A DNA stretch of 64,000 nucleotides from Deinandra increscens subsp. villosa (GCA_039602395.1 JBCNJP010000007.1:124282957-124346956); one strand, 5' to 3'. Shown: positions 31,722 through 44,700, numbered from the stretch's first letter. Numbers and translations are program-made. The notes: a model not told the origin generated them from the letters alone.

Positions 31722-33491
31722 GCAAGGATAGTTCATCCTGATAAAAATCCTGGGGATCCGAAAGCTGCCTGTAATTTTCAGGTGGTGTCGACTTAGTAAT
31801 CTTTTTACTCTATACATTAGTTATTCAAAGTTTCTCATACCATTTATTTATATATTTTTCATGCATGAAGGTTCTTGGAGAGGTTTATCAGGTTCTAAGT
31901 GATCCTTAGAAGCGTGAAGCCTATGACAAATATGGAAAATCAGGAGTAGCACAGTAAGTGTGACACATCTTTTTGCACCAAGAATTGTAACTATTATTCG
32001 TATCCTGAACCAGAAGAACCTTACAAGGGGTACATAGGACCACCTCATCTCCAATATGTATTCTTGGTAGAGTTTCTAGGATTTGGTGTTTTGTGAAGAA
32101 GATGAAAATACGGGACATCATGTTGATTAAATCAATTGTGGCAATATACTTATGAAACCATAATTTAGAAGCTGCCTGACAACCGGGGATAGCAATAGCA
32201 AATATTATGTTTCGAACATTAGAAAAGAAATCTGAAATTTAATATGCCACTTTTAGGCCGCCACGAAACAATGTCATGCTAGATTGGTTTTAGCTTTAGA
32301 AGATTTTGTCAGGCTAGTCGCATATAATTTCATTTGATTTGAAAATATTGTGTCATTTGTCATTAAACTCTGTTAGATATTTATATCTCCAGAAGATAAT
32401 AGGTGAGGTTCATGTTGTAAAATTTGGAAATTTTGGTTTGGCAGTCTTAAGAACTGTGGATACTATATGTACTCAATGATGATATGCAATGGGATAAACA
32501 ACATTTTTTTCATCCAATAAGCTAACTGTATGAGGTTGAAGGATCGTACGTCAATTCATAATACAAAATAGGCGGATTTGGTAATGGGCATCTTTTTGTT
32601 GAAAAGGTGAAGTTCATGTTGTACAATTTGGATATTTTGGTTTGCCAGTCTTAAGAAATTTTGGTTGGGTATGCTTGATCCGAAACGTCTTTTATCCGAA
32701 CTTTTTGGATTTTCAATGAACAATCTGCCATGTCCAGAAACTGTTTTGTAATAACAGTTTAAAACTGTTTTTTTTTTTGGTACTTCCTTTCAGTGATTCA
32801 ATGGTGGATCCTGCAGCTATTTTTGGCATGCTCTTTGGTAGTGATTTGTTTGAAGATTATATTGGACAACTCTATATGGCTACCGTAATAATCACACATG
32901 TAAGTGTGAGGATGAAAGTCTAAGAGAGGATGAGGTTATACATTCTTACTCAAATTCTAAAACCAGAATAATTACACACGTAATTGTGTATACTAGCAAC
33001 CTTACTTCAATTATTTACCCTTTACACTTAAAAACATATCCTTGTTTCTCGTTACTGTTGACTGCAAATAGGCATTGGCTTAAATATAGTTTAACTCTGT
33101 GTATTTAGAATGTGGATAGTTCTGATCATGTGGAGTGTTTGGATGTGTTTGAAGTTGTACTAATTAAAGCTTGACAAATTATGATTATTTAATAAACTAA
33201 CTAGAAAGGACATGCTTGTGAAAAAAGGAGAACCGGCTTGTGAAATGGTAAGTGATTGTGTTTCGGGTGCTCAAAGATCCTAGTGTTTCGAAAGAGGGGC
33301 TGAAGCAACAAGCAACTGGAATGAACAACAAGCTTGGAACAATATTTCAAGTAAGTTATGATGATCATGTCTTCACGTTGTATTCGTCACTTGAATAAAT
33401 TTAGTTAATAATAGGAAGAAAATGAGATTGCATTCTGTGGTATTCTCAGGTTCACATAACTGGAAGCAATTCTGATAAGAACAAGTTTTGA
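31722..33491 (+). pseudogene. DnaJ/DnaJ-X-domain protein pseudogene with introns kept
   Basis: The recognisable exons keep plausible splice borders. Exon 31,722-31,781 has ARIVHPDKNPGDPKAA, including the HPD motif of the J domain. Exon 31,871-31,953 has VLGEVYQVLSDP, then an in-frame TAG, then KREAYDKYGKSG. Exon 32,794-about 32,899 has DSMVDPAAIFGMLFGSDLFE, typical of plant DnaJ-X proteins. Exon about 33,259-33,350 has LKQQATGMNNKLGTIFQ. A last piece stops near 33,491. The N-terminal part of the J domain before HPD and most of the C-terminal DnaJ-X domain are missing. The premature stop (position of a conserved Glu) and lost exons make it non-functional as an Hsp70 co-chaperone. Kept introns argue for decay of a duplicated gene, not retroposition. 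Confidence 0.82.
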
Positions 33492-33896
33492 CTAGGGTAT
33501 AAGTTCAATTTTATAAACATTAATAGTGGTCTGATTCATGGAGCCAAGGGCAGTTACTGCAGAGAGAACAGTTTGCACCAAGAAGGCGCTGAGGCTTCTT
33601 CATCCAAGTAATTAACATTCCTGTCCATGTATGTCATCAAGTATGCTGCCAATGTTCATTTGTCAGTTATTTTAGCCAATTGCTTCATTCATTTATATAT
33701 ACTTATATAGATGTATGCATTTTTAATTTTAATTAATTAATATGTTTAATTACTTACTTTTGAGGATGATAGTAGAGTTAAATGTGTCCTCTTGCCCATG
33801 GAGGTACTGCTTGTGTTGTAAAAACTGTAATGTGTATCTATTGGGCTTAATTCTAACATAACGGGCTATGTGAGCCCATGCAAGCCCACCCTAATC
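33492..33896. other. Intergenic, no gene recognised
   Basis: AT-rich flank of the DnaJ remnant. The last eight bases, CCCTAATC (33,889-33,896), are the left target duplication of the following hAT element. Confidence 0.4.
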
Positions 33897-34505
33897 TAGA
33901 GGTGTACATAAAAACCGATTTACAAACCGAACCGGTATAAAAACCGAAACCGGTCCGAGATAAAAACCGGTTTTAAGAAAACCGATTCGGTTCAAGTATA
34001 AACTGGCAGTTTCCCATCGATTTGGCATTCTCATTTAGCGAACCGGTTTCAAACCGGGTTGTCTTTGAAACCGATTTGGAACCGGTCCGAAACCGCTTTA
34101 GAAACCAGTTTATTATTAATTCCAATTAACCATTAATCACTTAAATGTTATTAGCTGTAATTCCAATACAAATAGAAGTAGTACATTTTTAGTTCTACTA
34201 ATACTTGCAAGCTTTAAATTTGTAGTCTTGTACTTTTGGCCAACTTTTTTCTCTTATATCAAGCCTTAAGTTTTTGCTTAATTGATTATTTGAGGAATTA
34301 AAAAAAGCAAAAAAAAAAGGTTTTTTTTACAAACCGGTTTCAAACTGACCCGATTCAGTTCTATAGGTTTGAGGTTTTGTTGCTTCAAACCGGTTTGTAA
34401 CCCGAACCGATTTTATTCAAACCGGTTTTGACCAAAGTTGACCAAACCGGTTTCGGTTTACAACCCGAACCGGTTTGAAAAAAAAACCGGTTTTGTACAC
34501 CTCTA
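33897..34505. mobile_element. hAT MITE, 609 bp, perfect target duplication
   Basis: The terminal inverted repeats are TAGAGGTGTACA at 33,897 and its complement ending at 34,505. A perfect 8-base duplication CCCTAATC flanks it (33,889-33,896 and 34,506-34,513). Both halves are dense in AACCGGTTT-type words in both orientations, giving a long fold-back. The end matches the terminal repeat beside the hAT transposase remnant at 14,045, so the two may belong to one family. Confidence 0.9.
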
Positions 34506-34589
34506 CCCTAATCTAGTTTAATTATTTAAATTGACATAATAATTATCTAGAATACCTATTTAATTATTTTAAAGGATCAAGATAATTAA

Positions 34590-37462
34590 GGCTATGTGTA
34601 ATCGGGCGTGATAACACCCAATCCCCCACCATAGCGCCCCTCATAGCGCCCCTGGGCACCCCCCGGGGCGCTATGTTGCTCAATTTCGTCCGCCAGCGCC
34701 ATGCCCATCACGCCCCAACTTGTTCAACCAATTCAAACTAGCCAACCATAATGCTCCATGTCATTTTAGGGTTTTGGATTAATGGGGTCTGGATTAATAA
34801 TCCATCCCTAGTCAAGCAGGCTGTGTTTGAGCATTTTAAAGATAGATTTTCAGAACCGCTCCCTTCTCGTCCTAAGATGTCTAATTGTGGCTTTAGGACC
34901 TTATCTGACAACCAAAGGTCCTTCCTTTCTATGCATTTTTCTATGTCTGAGTTGAAAAGGGCGGTGTGGGATTGTGGTAGCGACAAAAGCCCGGGTCCAT
35001 ACGGTTTTGTTTTCGCTTTTTTTAAAAAATTCTGGAACTCCTTTGCTGTTGACTTTAAAGAGATCCTTGATGCTTTCTATTGTAACGGAAAAATCGGTAA
35101 TGGGGTAAACTCGGCTTTCATAGCCCTTATTGCTAAAGTTAAAAATCCAACGGATGTGGGAGATTATCGGCCTATAAGTCTTGTCGGGGCTATTCAGAAG
35201 GTGTTATCTAAGGTGCTAGCTAACCGTTTGGCTCTTGTCTTGGATTCCATCATCAGTGAACCTCAATTTGCTTTTGTGAAAGACCGATATATTCTGGATG
35301 GTCCTTTTATTATTAACGAAGTTTTGGCGTGGTTGAAGTCGTGTAAGGGTGAAGCTTGCTTTCTCAAGATCGATTTTGAGAAAGCCTATGATTCGGTTAA
35401 TTGGGCTTTTTTGGACAACGTTATGGAGTTTATGGGTTTCCCGCCGTGTTGGAGGCTGTGGGTTTCTGGGAGTCTTATTTCGGGTCGATCCTCGGTGTTG
35501 GTAAATGGCTCCCCGACAAAGGAATTTGACATGACGAGGGGCCTTCGTCAAGGAGACCCCCTCTCCCCGCTTCTTTTCACCCTCGTCATGGAGGGGTTGC
35601 ATGTTTTGGTTAACAGGGGTTGCTTGTTGGGGACTTTTAGAGGTCTAAACCTTCCAAACAATGGTCCGATGCTATCGCACTTATTTTTCGCTGATGATAC
35701 TCTTTTTATTGGTGAAGCCTCCCATTCCAACTTTGAGAATCTTGCAAGGATTTTGAGATGCTTTTCTTTGGCTTCCGGCCTTAAAATCAACTTCAAGAAA
35801 AGCTCCCTTTTCGGTTCTGGAGTGTCTAGCTCTTTCCTTGGGGAGTTGGCGTCAAAGCTTCATTGTAGTCAGGGTTCTTTTCCGGTCACTTACCTTGGGG
35901 TGCCGATTGGGCAGAACCTCAATCGAATCAACAGTTGGAATCCGCTTATCAATAAGGTGGCTAAACGCCTTTCTAAATGGAAGCTGGATAATTTGTCGTT
36001 CGGTGGAAGAACGACCCTTTCTAAAGGGGTCCTTGGGGCCATTCCTACTTACTACCTTTCGTTATTCAAAGCCCCTGCTGCCGTCATTAATTCCTTGGAG
36101 GCCATCCGGAGAAAATTTGTTTGGGGGAGTCCTTAGGGAATACAAAAATTGCGTGGGTTTCGTGGGGGAAAATGATCGTTGACAAAGAGGAAGGGGGTCT
36201 GGGAATCGGTTCTATTAGAGCTTCTAATCTTTCGCTGCTCATTAAGTGGTTATTTCGTTTTAAGACCAGACCGGATATTCTTTGGGCTAAGGTGATTCAA
36301 GCCCTCCATTCGAACCGTAATAAGGCTATGGAGTTTCCGGTGCGTAATTCGATTAGGGGTGGTTGGGCAAACATCTTAAAAGCGTATGAGGAAGCCCAAA
36401 CTCTTGGACTTCTAGTGAGCGAAGGGATTCGGTGCCGGCTGGGTAACGGGCTCCGTATTCGCTTTTGGGCGGATAATTAGTTAGGGTTTGGGCCTTTGAA
36501 GAATCTTTTCCCTAGTACGTTTAAAAGAGAGCAATTCAAAGATTGCTTAGTCGCTCACAGTTTGGTTTTGGAGGGGGAAAGGACTACTCTCAATGATCTG
36601 TGGACTCAGGGGCTCTCTTGTAGTTCAACTGTTGATGAATTGAGAATTCTTAAAGTATTGGTGGAAGGTGCTAATATTAGACATATGGAGGATTATTGGG
36701 GATGGGGTAGTTCTGTGGCCGATGTGTACCCGACGGGCGACGTGCGGAAACATATTCAAAAGGGACTGTTAGGAGTTAACTCTCCTAAATTTCCTTGGAT
36801 GCCTTGGGTCCCTCTTAAAGTCAGTGCTTTTGCGTGGAGAGCGGCTATGGGCCGCATTCCGTCCAAAGTCGGGATGGCCTCGAGAGGGGGGTCTTCGGAG
36901 GTTTTATGTCCGGCGTGTCGGTGCTCTGATGAGACCTCTAACCATTTGCTCTTCCAGTGCCCCCCGGCGATCGAAGTTTGGGCTAAGGTGGGAAGATGGT
37001 GCCGATCCTCCTTGACCTCTTTGTCGTCGGTCTCTGATGTCTTAAATTTTCATGTGGATTGGAATGGTTCTAAGAAAGCCAAAAAAGTTTTTCTAGGTAT
37101 CCTTCTGTCCACTATCTGGAGCATTTGGAAAGCACGAAATAACCGCATTTTCAACAACAAAGTGGAGAGGGCTGATCTTGTGTTTGACAACATAAAGTCG
37201 GTGTCTTTTTTATGGATCATTAATAGGGGGAATTTAGACAATATACAGTGGGCTCAATGGTGTAACTTTCCGTTCACGGAATTGTAATCCTCTCTCTAGC
37301 TTCTTGCTCGAGAGTTTTTCTTAATATATTGGCTGTTTCTAAAAAAAAAACATAACCCCCCCTTCTTGACTACACACCCATGTCACATAACCCCCACTTT
37401 GCCACGTCAGCGCCACATATCACATAATGCCCCATGGTGGAGCATTATGACTACACATAGCC
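34590..37462. mobile_element. Tourist-like MITE split by a LINE
   Basis: The left end GGCTATGTGTA (34,590) and the right end (complement of GGCTATGTGTAG, ending 37,462) are inverted, and both sides carry TAA (34,587-34,589 and 37,463-37,465), as in PIF/Harbinger MITEs. The two arms (34,590 to about 34,750 and 37,352-37,462) share GC-rich words such as CCACCATAGCGCC/CCACCATGGGGC. Everything between is a 5'-truncated LINE, so the MITE is the older insertion. Confidence 0.7.
34751..37351 (+). pseudogene. 5'-truncated LINE (RT and zf-RVT), frameshifted
   Basis: The first frame (34,751-36,136) holds the reverse transcriptase of a plant L1-type LINE, with SPGPYGF, DYRPISL, FLKIDFEKAYDSVNW, RGLRQGDPLSPLLF and the catalytic FADD block (about 35,690). 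Near 36,125 the reading shifts frame. The second frame runs on to a TAG at 36,478-36,480 and then to 37,287, with the zinc-binding C-terminal region (MPWVPLKVSAFAWRAAMGRI, then CPAC...C) of LINE ORF2. The N-terminal endonuclease is absent, as expected of 5' truncation. The 3' end is a short A-tail at 37,341-37,350. It inserted into a MITE and is dead. Confidence 0.92.
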
Positions 37463-37465
37463 TAA

Positions 37466-38249
37466 TAGGAAGTGTATTAGGGTTAGGAGATCTTTTCTTG
37501 GGCAACAAGGTTTTTGTTCTTAATAAATACTCCTTGATCTAAAGAGACATGATTATGAGAGTGGTGTAACTTGAGTTTTTGAGTGAATTTTTCTCTAGTT
37601 ATATTTGTGTGTTGCTTTCATATTTGTTTGTAATTCGATCGGGCCTTGAGTATCAAAGACTTTTTGTTTTCTATTCTCATCTCTTTTGTGTTTTTTTTTC
37701 GTTTCTTTTTTTCTTTTTAAATTTATCGTAGGTCAAGCTTGGTTTGTTTTACATCGAGTGCCTTCATTGTTTGTGCTTTTCCTCCAAGTGGTGATGTTTT
37801 TATTCTAGAAAATTTATAAATTGAAATTATAAATTATCATAAGAAAAAAAGTTTAGATATTCATATAGAATTAAAAATAAGTTAGTTAGGAAAGATCCAT
37901 GAAAAGATTCTTGTTTGTTGACGTGTCAATTACAACTTGGAAATTTTACATAATTGAACAAATGATTCAACGTCAACAATCCAAAAGACTTGCACAACCC
38001 ATTTGATACGTTTAGAACCAAAATTAGCACATGTATAATTTCTTTTAACGATAACACACTTTATAAAAATTAAATTATTTAAAAAATTTCCACTTTACAT
38101 ACGAGTTATAATAGGGTGACCTGGAACCCTCTAGTATCTGCGTATCGCCCCTTAACTAGATAGACTTCTAGTAAATTATGAGAGGTTGACGATCATGTCC
38201 ATCAATTAATAACGACGTTTGGATTTTGGAAGCAACTTCAACCAATTAA
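37466..38249. other. Intergenic with a repeat shared with other RLP flanks
   Basis: The interval 37,890-38,010 (TTCTTGTTTGTTGACGTGTC, then AATTACAACTTGGAAATTTT, then CCAAAAGACTTGCACAACCC) and GGAAGCAACTTCAACCA at 38,227 match the sequences at 53,740-53,990 and 56,845-57,400. No gene. Otherwise T-rich. Confidence 0.55.
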
Positions 38250-38261
38250 ATATCCTTGTAG

Positions 38262-38518
38262 TAACTACTAGGACTTGTCCCAGTGGTTATCCCCCTTGGC
38301 TCTTAAGGCTTTGGCCACTATGTGACTCGGGTTTTAATCTAAGGGAGACAGTTTTAGCTCATGTGGTCCCAGGAGGGGATTTCTACAAGGAGAAAGCTTC
38401 AGGAGGGGTGTCTTGGTTCTCACGGAAGTCCGAATAATCGACCTTCGACATAGCCCCGCAAAAGTAGGTTTACACGTGAGATCAAGGTCGTCTGGTCGAT
38501 GCCGTTCCAAAAAAATAT
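38262..38518 (+). mobile_element. SINE with 12-bp target duplication
   Basis: This 257-bp insertion ends in an A-run (AAAAAAATAT) and is flanked by a 12-base direct repeat ATATCCTTGTAG (38,250-38,261 and 38,519-38,530). The first 90 bases have tRNA-like promoter remnants: GTCCCAGTGGTTA near 38,277 and GACTCGGGTTTTAATC near 38,323. It resembles tRNA-derived plant SINEs. The internal GGGTGTCTTGGTTCTC region codes for nothing. Confidence 0.75.
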
Positions 38519-38875
38519 ATATCCTTGTAGCATAACATTTAAAGCAATGTGTATAAATGTGTATATCAATTTATACCGATTCTATACTTCCATATGAAAC
38601 AACCACCTATCTATAGATATGAAATGTAATCTATTTTTCTTAACAACAATTTTTCTAGGATACATATATTATATATTATTTTTACTCTATATGATTTGAA
38701 CTTTTAACCTTACTAGATGTTTATGTTAAAAAAAAAGTTTTAAACAAGCAATATTGGTTACAAAGTATTAAAAAACACAAACTAATAATCACAATACATC
38801 ACCAACTTAGAAACAATAAAAAACAAGCATAGTAACATGTTTTGATGAAACATACGTGCGATTCGATAACAAAAA

Positions 38876-40566
38876 CTAAATTCGGTTCCTGGTATGTGTT
38901 TGTTTCCTCTTCTTACGTCTTCTACAGGGGATATGCCGGCCTCCGGCATTGGCAATAGCCGTAAACCACTTTGGTCTTCCAGTTGACAACATGCGATATC
39001 CCAACACCAGTCCAAGTAGAGTTCCACATCCCAGTCCCAACAACCCTGGTTCCATGTAATTAATCCGCTCTCCTCCCTCGGCTTCAACTTGTGCGGTACT
39101 TAGATCTTCGCACTGCGATCTGTATAATGGGGGCCCGCAGAGTCCTGGATTCCCAAGATACGAGTCTTCTTCAAATGTCAAAAGTTGAGGTCCTTCTGGA
39201 ATACGGCCCACAAGATGGTTTTGTGAAAGGTTGATGATTTCTAGAGATGTCAAGTTTACAAGGCTTTGAGGGATTTCTCCTTCGAGTTGGTTCCTAGATA
39301 AGTCTAATGATTCCATATCCTGGATAAATCCTAGAGCATGTGGGATTTGACCATTGAGGTTGTTATTGGATAAGTTGAGCACTATTAACGACTTCAAGTT
39401 ACCAATGACGTCCGGAATCTGCCCATCAAATCTGTTACTTGATAAATCAACGATGGTGTATTTAAGGTCAATTATTGGTTGCAAACCTTTCGCCGGATTA
39501 ATGATAGAGTAATAATGCAAGCCACTGATGTTCACAAAATCTGTTCTTGGGCCTTTGTCCACGTCCTTGATGGCATTGAAATTTTCAAAATACTTTTCAG
39601 GAAGACGACCTATAAAGTTATTATTGGATATGTCGAAAACAAACAAACTAGAAAATAGGAAACCTGGTGTAGCAGAGGCTTCAATGGTACCGTGTAGATT
39701 GTTTGATCTAAGAACAAGAGCCTGCAACTTTGGAAGATCTCCTAACCAGCGAGGGAATGTGCCATTTAACCGATTGTGTCCGAGATCAAGTAGTTTCAAG
39801 GATTGACATTTGGACAAGGAATTTGGCACCTCTCCTTCTAACATATTTCCATTCAAGAGAAGCCCGTCTAGACGTCCACAATCCCCGTACACTTTTGGAA
39901 TTGTACCATTGAATCTGTTTTTTCCCAAATTTATCATTGCAAGTGAGGAGGTGATATTTCCAAAGCACTCTGGAATCAATCCTTGAAAGCTGTTATTCGA
40001 CATATCCAGATACAAGAGACTGCCCATGTTGCAAATTGTCATAGGAAACGGTCCTTGGATCATGTTGGATCCGACGTTCAAAGACACTAGAGAGGAGTTG
40101 ATATTTCGTAAGCATCTTGGAACCATTTCGCTGATTCTGTTATCTGATATATCCAAATACTTAAGACGTTTCATGTTACAAATCCATGGAGGAAATGATC
40201 CTGCAATTAGGTTGGACTGCAAATACACATATTGTAATCCAACGGACCTGAATTCTGGCAAGCTTGTGATGGAGTTATCTGAGAGGTCCAAATAAGTCAA
40301 ATTGTTATTTCCTCCAATCTCCCCTGCCCAAGAAGGAAGGTGACCCCTTATATAGTTGCTAGATAGATCTAAAACTCGAAGATGTTTCATCGCTCTTAAG
40401 AAATCCGGAAACACGGATAGGTTGCAAGAGGCCAACCGTAAGTCAAACAAATAAGGGTTGGCATAGTGACCATTATTTCTTATCACAACAGATAAGCCGC
40501 TGTAAGAGAGATCAATTGCTTCAAGGCTTGGTAGGCTAGATAACACTATATCCAAATCTGATAAAC
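38876..40566 (-). CDS. LRR receptor-like protein, C-terminal exon
   Basis: An open stretch of 563 codons on the minus strand with roughly 17 extracellular LRRs of the plant LxxLxxLDLSxNxLxGxIP type. The usual LRR island is interrupted by the NFNAIKDVDKG segment, followed by four C-terminal LRRs, then NPGLCGPPL and a paired-cysteine cap. An acidic spacer, one membrane segment (LLGLGCGTLLGLVLGY, about residues 630-646 of the joined 684) and a short basic tail RRRKKRKQ follow. There is no kinase, so this is an RLP such as Cf-like immune or developmental receptors, not a receptor kinase. No ATG opens it; it begins after a good acceptor (ACATACAG/GT) at 40,567 in phase 1, which matches the donor of the N-terminal exon at 53,156. 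Ligand unknown. Confidence 0.85.
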
Positions 40567-41728
40567 CTGTATGTTAAACGATATTTAAGATTTTAGTTGA
40601 TCCACAACTGATTTAACAACTGGTTTAAGAAAAAGAAGAAAAAAAACGTTCTTTGACAAGTCAAACATTGACGAATCCGATGTAAATCCCAAAAACAAAA
40701 GAAAGTTTAACTTCCTTAGGTGATCAGAGAGAGGTTAGATTAGGATAAAAAAAAACTCAAAAGTTAATTATATATATAACAATTTTGATTGTTAGCCTTA
40801 CTCACAATTTACTGTATATCATTTGTGACCATTAAGAGTTTGACAAATAACTATGATGACCAATAATATTTTAACATGTCATGCTTATGACATCACTTGG
40901 TGAAACACGCGTCTTCTTTTACACATTTATCACAGTTTCTGCTTTTTCTTCTCTCAGTACCTTCATCCCTTCATGATTCATCTATTTTTATCATCATCAT
41001 CTCTCTTCATCTTCATATAAACTACAATCTGAGCCTTAAACGGGATCTAGATCTCTCTCTACACAATCTTCTCGACATCTTTTGCCTCTCTCTCTCTCTC
41101 TCTCTCTCTCAATTTCGTTTTAGGGTTTTGATTGAAGCCGAAATCGAACGATGGTTGTGGTGGGTTTTGTATTGTAGCAGCCGTTGCTCTGTGCTTCATC
41201 TACTGCATTTGTTTCCTTCTTTCTCTTCTGATCTGTAAGTGTTTCTGACACTAATCTTCATGATTCGTGTTGCTCTTTTACTACTCTCTCTTTTACCTAC
41301 TGTCGTTGTATTTTTTCCGGCACGAAACACCGACATGGTGGCGCCGCCGGTGTGCGCTGCCTCCGACGTCTAGGGTTTCGTCGGTTGAGAAGCTTGGAGC
41401 TACGATGCTTTGCATCTTGACAGTGGTGACTGTGGGTGATGTTTGATGTTTGCGGTAATTTTAGGCGAATTCCTTCCTCCCAATGGCCCTGCTTTTGAAG
41501 AAAGTATTCCCCGGGCGAATCAGTCTCGTCCCCTACTTGACAATCACAACGAAGCAATACGATTTCTCAACACAATCCCCTTCTCATGATCGCCGGTCCA
41601 AAGGATATTGAAATTCGCTTTGGGTCTGATTCATGCTTGGGATCTTCTTGTTATCGTGAACCTAATTCGGTCCGCCGGCTTGTGGTCCGCCACCATCTTG
41701 GTCCGCCGGTTGCGTTTGCGTCGGCCGT
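40567..41728. other. Start of the RLP intron island
   Basis: This holds intron-like sequence next to the RLP acceptor, a (CT)n microsatellite at 41,086-41,110, and a leader-like region with a donor-like ATCTGTAAGTG near 41,231. Just before the RT ORF it becomes GC-rich (41,320-41,728). No separate gene. The leader-like part may be the upstream untranslated region of the reverse-transcriptase unit. Confidence 0.4.
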
Positions 41729-44700
41729 ATGTCGGGGGACCGGGGTGGTTGTGTGACCACCTTGGTTACGACGAACGCTTGTACCCCGAATGGGGTATGG
41801 CCGTGCCCTTTTAGAGATTTTCATTGTTGCCCTGACGGGGTCGTGGGGTCTAAGGGATTTCCGCGTTTGGTTGCTCACATTAAGCGCCTGCATTTGGCCA
41901 CCGACGAGAGAAAGGGAGCCTTACGGGTTTCTATTTCCTCGGATGGTGATTTGTTTACTGCTGTCGGGGAATCTCTTAAGGTCTTGGGCCAATGGTTGTG
42001 TGGGGTTTGCATGAGCCTTCACGCCCTTAGTCGGGCATGCCATCATGCTGATGGTATGGCTCAGTTCCAGTGGGCCGTCGGGGGTGTTGAGGAGTTTATC
42101 GTTGGGATCCCCAGGCCTGCTGTTGCGAGGGACGTCGTGTCTACTAAGGGGGTTGTGGTGAACGAGTTCCTCCTCGATCGTGTTTTCTCTCTCCCTCTCA
42201 CCACTGTGAAGAGCATCCCGTACAGCTGTCGCATGGCTTTTTCTCATGCCTTGGCTGATTCCCTGGGTAGGGTGGTTGCCATGCCTGACTCCATTGATGC
42301 GTGGGTGAGGCTCCTGTTACTTCCGCGCTGCACGCTGAAGGTTTTCTGCCCTTCCAACCGTTTGGAGCGTAGATCTGGGAATAGGAAGTCCTTACAATGC
42401 CAGAGTATCCTTCGCTCGTTGGCTGCTTGGGGGGACAGGGATGGTTTCAATGACCTTATCTCCTCGCTCTTTTCTGGGACCCCTCGGGGCGCCTCGGGCC
42501 GTGTTCAGGAGGCCTCTGAGGCGGCCCGTTCTAATGTCAAGCAATGTTTGCGGAAGGTTGCTGATGGACATTTCACTGCTGCGGTGAAAGTTTTATGTTC
42601 TTCCGGCGTTGCCCCAATCTGCAAGGGTACCTTGGATGCGCTGGTTTCCAAGCATCCCTTCTTGCCTCCTCCGGTTATGCCAAGTTCCTGTTTCTCTGAG
42701 CCCTCCCTTGTGGCTGATGTTGATTGTGTGGTTGGGTGTATTAAATCCTTCCCCAAAGGGACATCTTGTGGGCGTGACGGTTTACGGGCTCAGCACATTT
42801 TGGATGCCCTTTGTGGTGAGGGGTCCGCGCTCGCGGATAGGCTGCTGGGGTCCATTTCTAGGGTGGTTAATTTGTGCTTAGGGGGTAGGTGCCCTAAGGT
42901 CCTGGCGGAGTTTGTTGCGTCCGCCCCCCTTACCCCCTTGCTCAAACCAGACAATGGGATCCGTCCTATTGCTGTTGGTGCTATTTGGAGGAGGCTGGTT
43001 TCTAAGGTTGCTATGAGGGGGGTTGGGAAGGAGATGGCTAAGTACCTGTCTGACTTTCAATTCGGTGTGGGGGTCCCCTGTGGTGCTGAGGCCGTGCTCC
43101 ATAGCGCCAACCGATTCTTGCATGAGTTTCACGCGGACGGGTCGTTGGCCATGCTTACTGTGGATTTCTCCAATGCCTTCAATCTGGTGGACCGGACTGC
43201 CCTGTTGCGGGAGGTCCGGTCCCGCTGTCCTTCCATTTCCCCTTGGGTGGATTTCCTATATGGGCAACCTTCCAGGCTATATGTTGGGGATAGTCATATC
43301 TGGTCCGCCGCTGGGGTTCAGCAGGGGGACCCTTTGGGGCCTCTTCTTTTCGCCCTTGTTCTGCACCCGTTGGTTCATCGGATTAGGGATTCATGCAAGC
43401 TCCCTTTCCATGCCTGGTACTTGGACGATGGCACCATTATTGGGGATGCCATGGAGGTCGCTAAGGCGTTGGATATCATCCGGGGCGAGGGCCCCGCCCT
43501 GGGGCTGGTTTTAAACATCAAGAAGACTGAACTCTTTTGGCCGTCGTGCAATGGGGTGAAGATTCAAGATGGTTTGTTCCCGGGTGACATCGGGCGGCCT
43601 GAGCTGGGTGTCAAACTCCTTGGAGGGGCCGTTAGTTGTGATGCTGGGTTCATTAGCGGCTTGGCTGTGAAGAGGGCGTCCTCCGCGGTTGACCTTATGC
43701 GTTGCCTCCCACGGCTGCGGGACCCTCAGTGCGAGCTCCTGCTGCTTCGCTCCTGCATGGGGGTCGCTAAGTTGTTGTTTGGCCTTCGGACGTGCCAACC
43801 TACCCACGTCGGGGATGCTGTTTCTATTTTTGACATGGGCCTCCGGGAGGCAATCGAGGATATTGTGGTCTGTGGGGGAGCCTTTTTTGGGGATCTCCAA
43901 TGGAGGTTGGCCTCCCTCCCAACCCGTTTCGGGGGACTCGGGTTATGCTCAGCGGGAGATGTTTCCACTTATGCTTTTGTGGCATCTAGGGTCCAGTCGT
44001 GGGGGTTGCAGGACCACATCCTTCGGGAGTGTGGCATTAATGGGATGGATTCCGATTTCGAAGGTGCGTTGGGACGCGTACGGGTTTCACTTCCCGATTT
44101 CGATTTGGGCGGGTTTTCTTGCAGGGACACCGCCCCCCCTAAAACTCAGGATACTTTGGCGAGTGCCCTGTTTAGCAGAATTGCCCAAAGTTTGGAAGTG
44201 GACTTTGCCCTATCCCCCCGCCAAAAAGCAGTGATGGCTTGTCTTCGTGCCCCCCATGCTCAAGACTTCCTGTCTGTCATTCCCATTGAAGGTTTAGGTC
44301 AGCGTATGTCCGCTGTCGAGTACCGGGCTATCCTCAAATACCGGCTCATGATCCCCATTTATCCTAATGACGAGCCATGCCCCGTCTGTCGCAAGGCTTG
44401 CCTGGACTCCTTCGGCGAGCACGCGGTCCACTGTAAGGAATTGCCGGGGTTTAAATACAGACATGACTGGGTCAGGGATGTGTTGTTCGATGTCCTGAAG
44501 CGTGCCGGTATCTCTGCTAAAAAGGAGGCTCCTGTTAATTTTCTGACGGATCCGCTTGAAGGCAGGTCTACCTTACGGCCGGCTGATGTGCTTGTGGCTG
44601 GGTGGGCGGGGGGGGAAACACGCCTGTGTTGATCTTACCGGTGTGTCTCCTCTCGTTGGGCTTAGGGACAGCGGGTTCGTCGCGGGGCAGGCTGCGCAGA

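Noticed and set aside
42878..43968. Several long frames opposite or alongside the RT ORF
   Set aside because: GC-rich coding sequence keeps other frames open. Only the plus-strand frame shows RT motifs.
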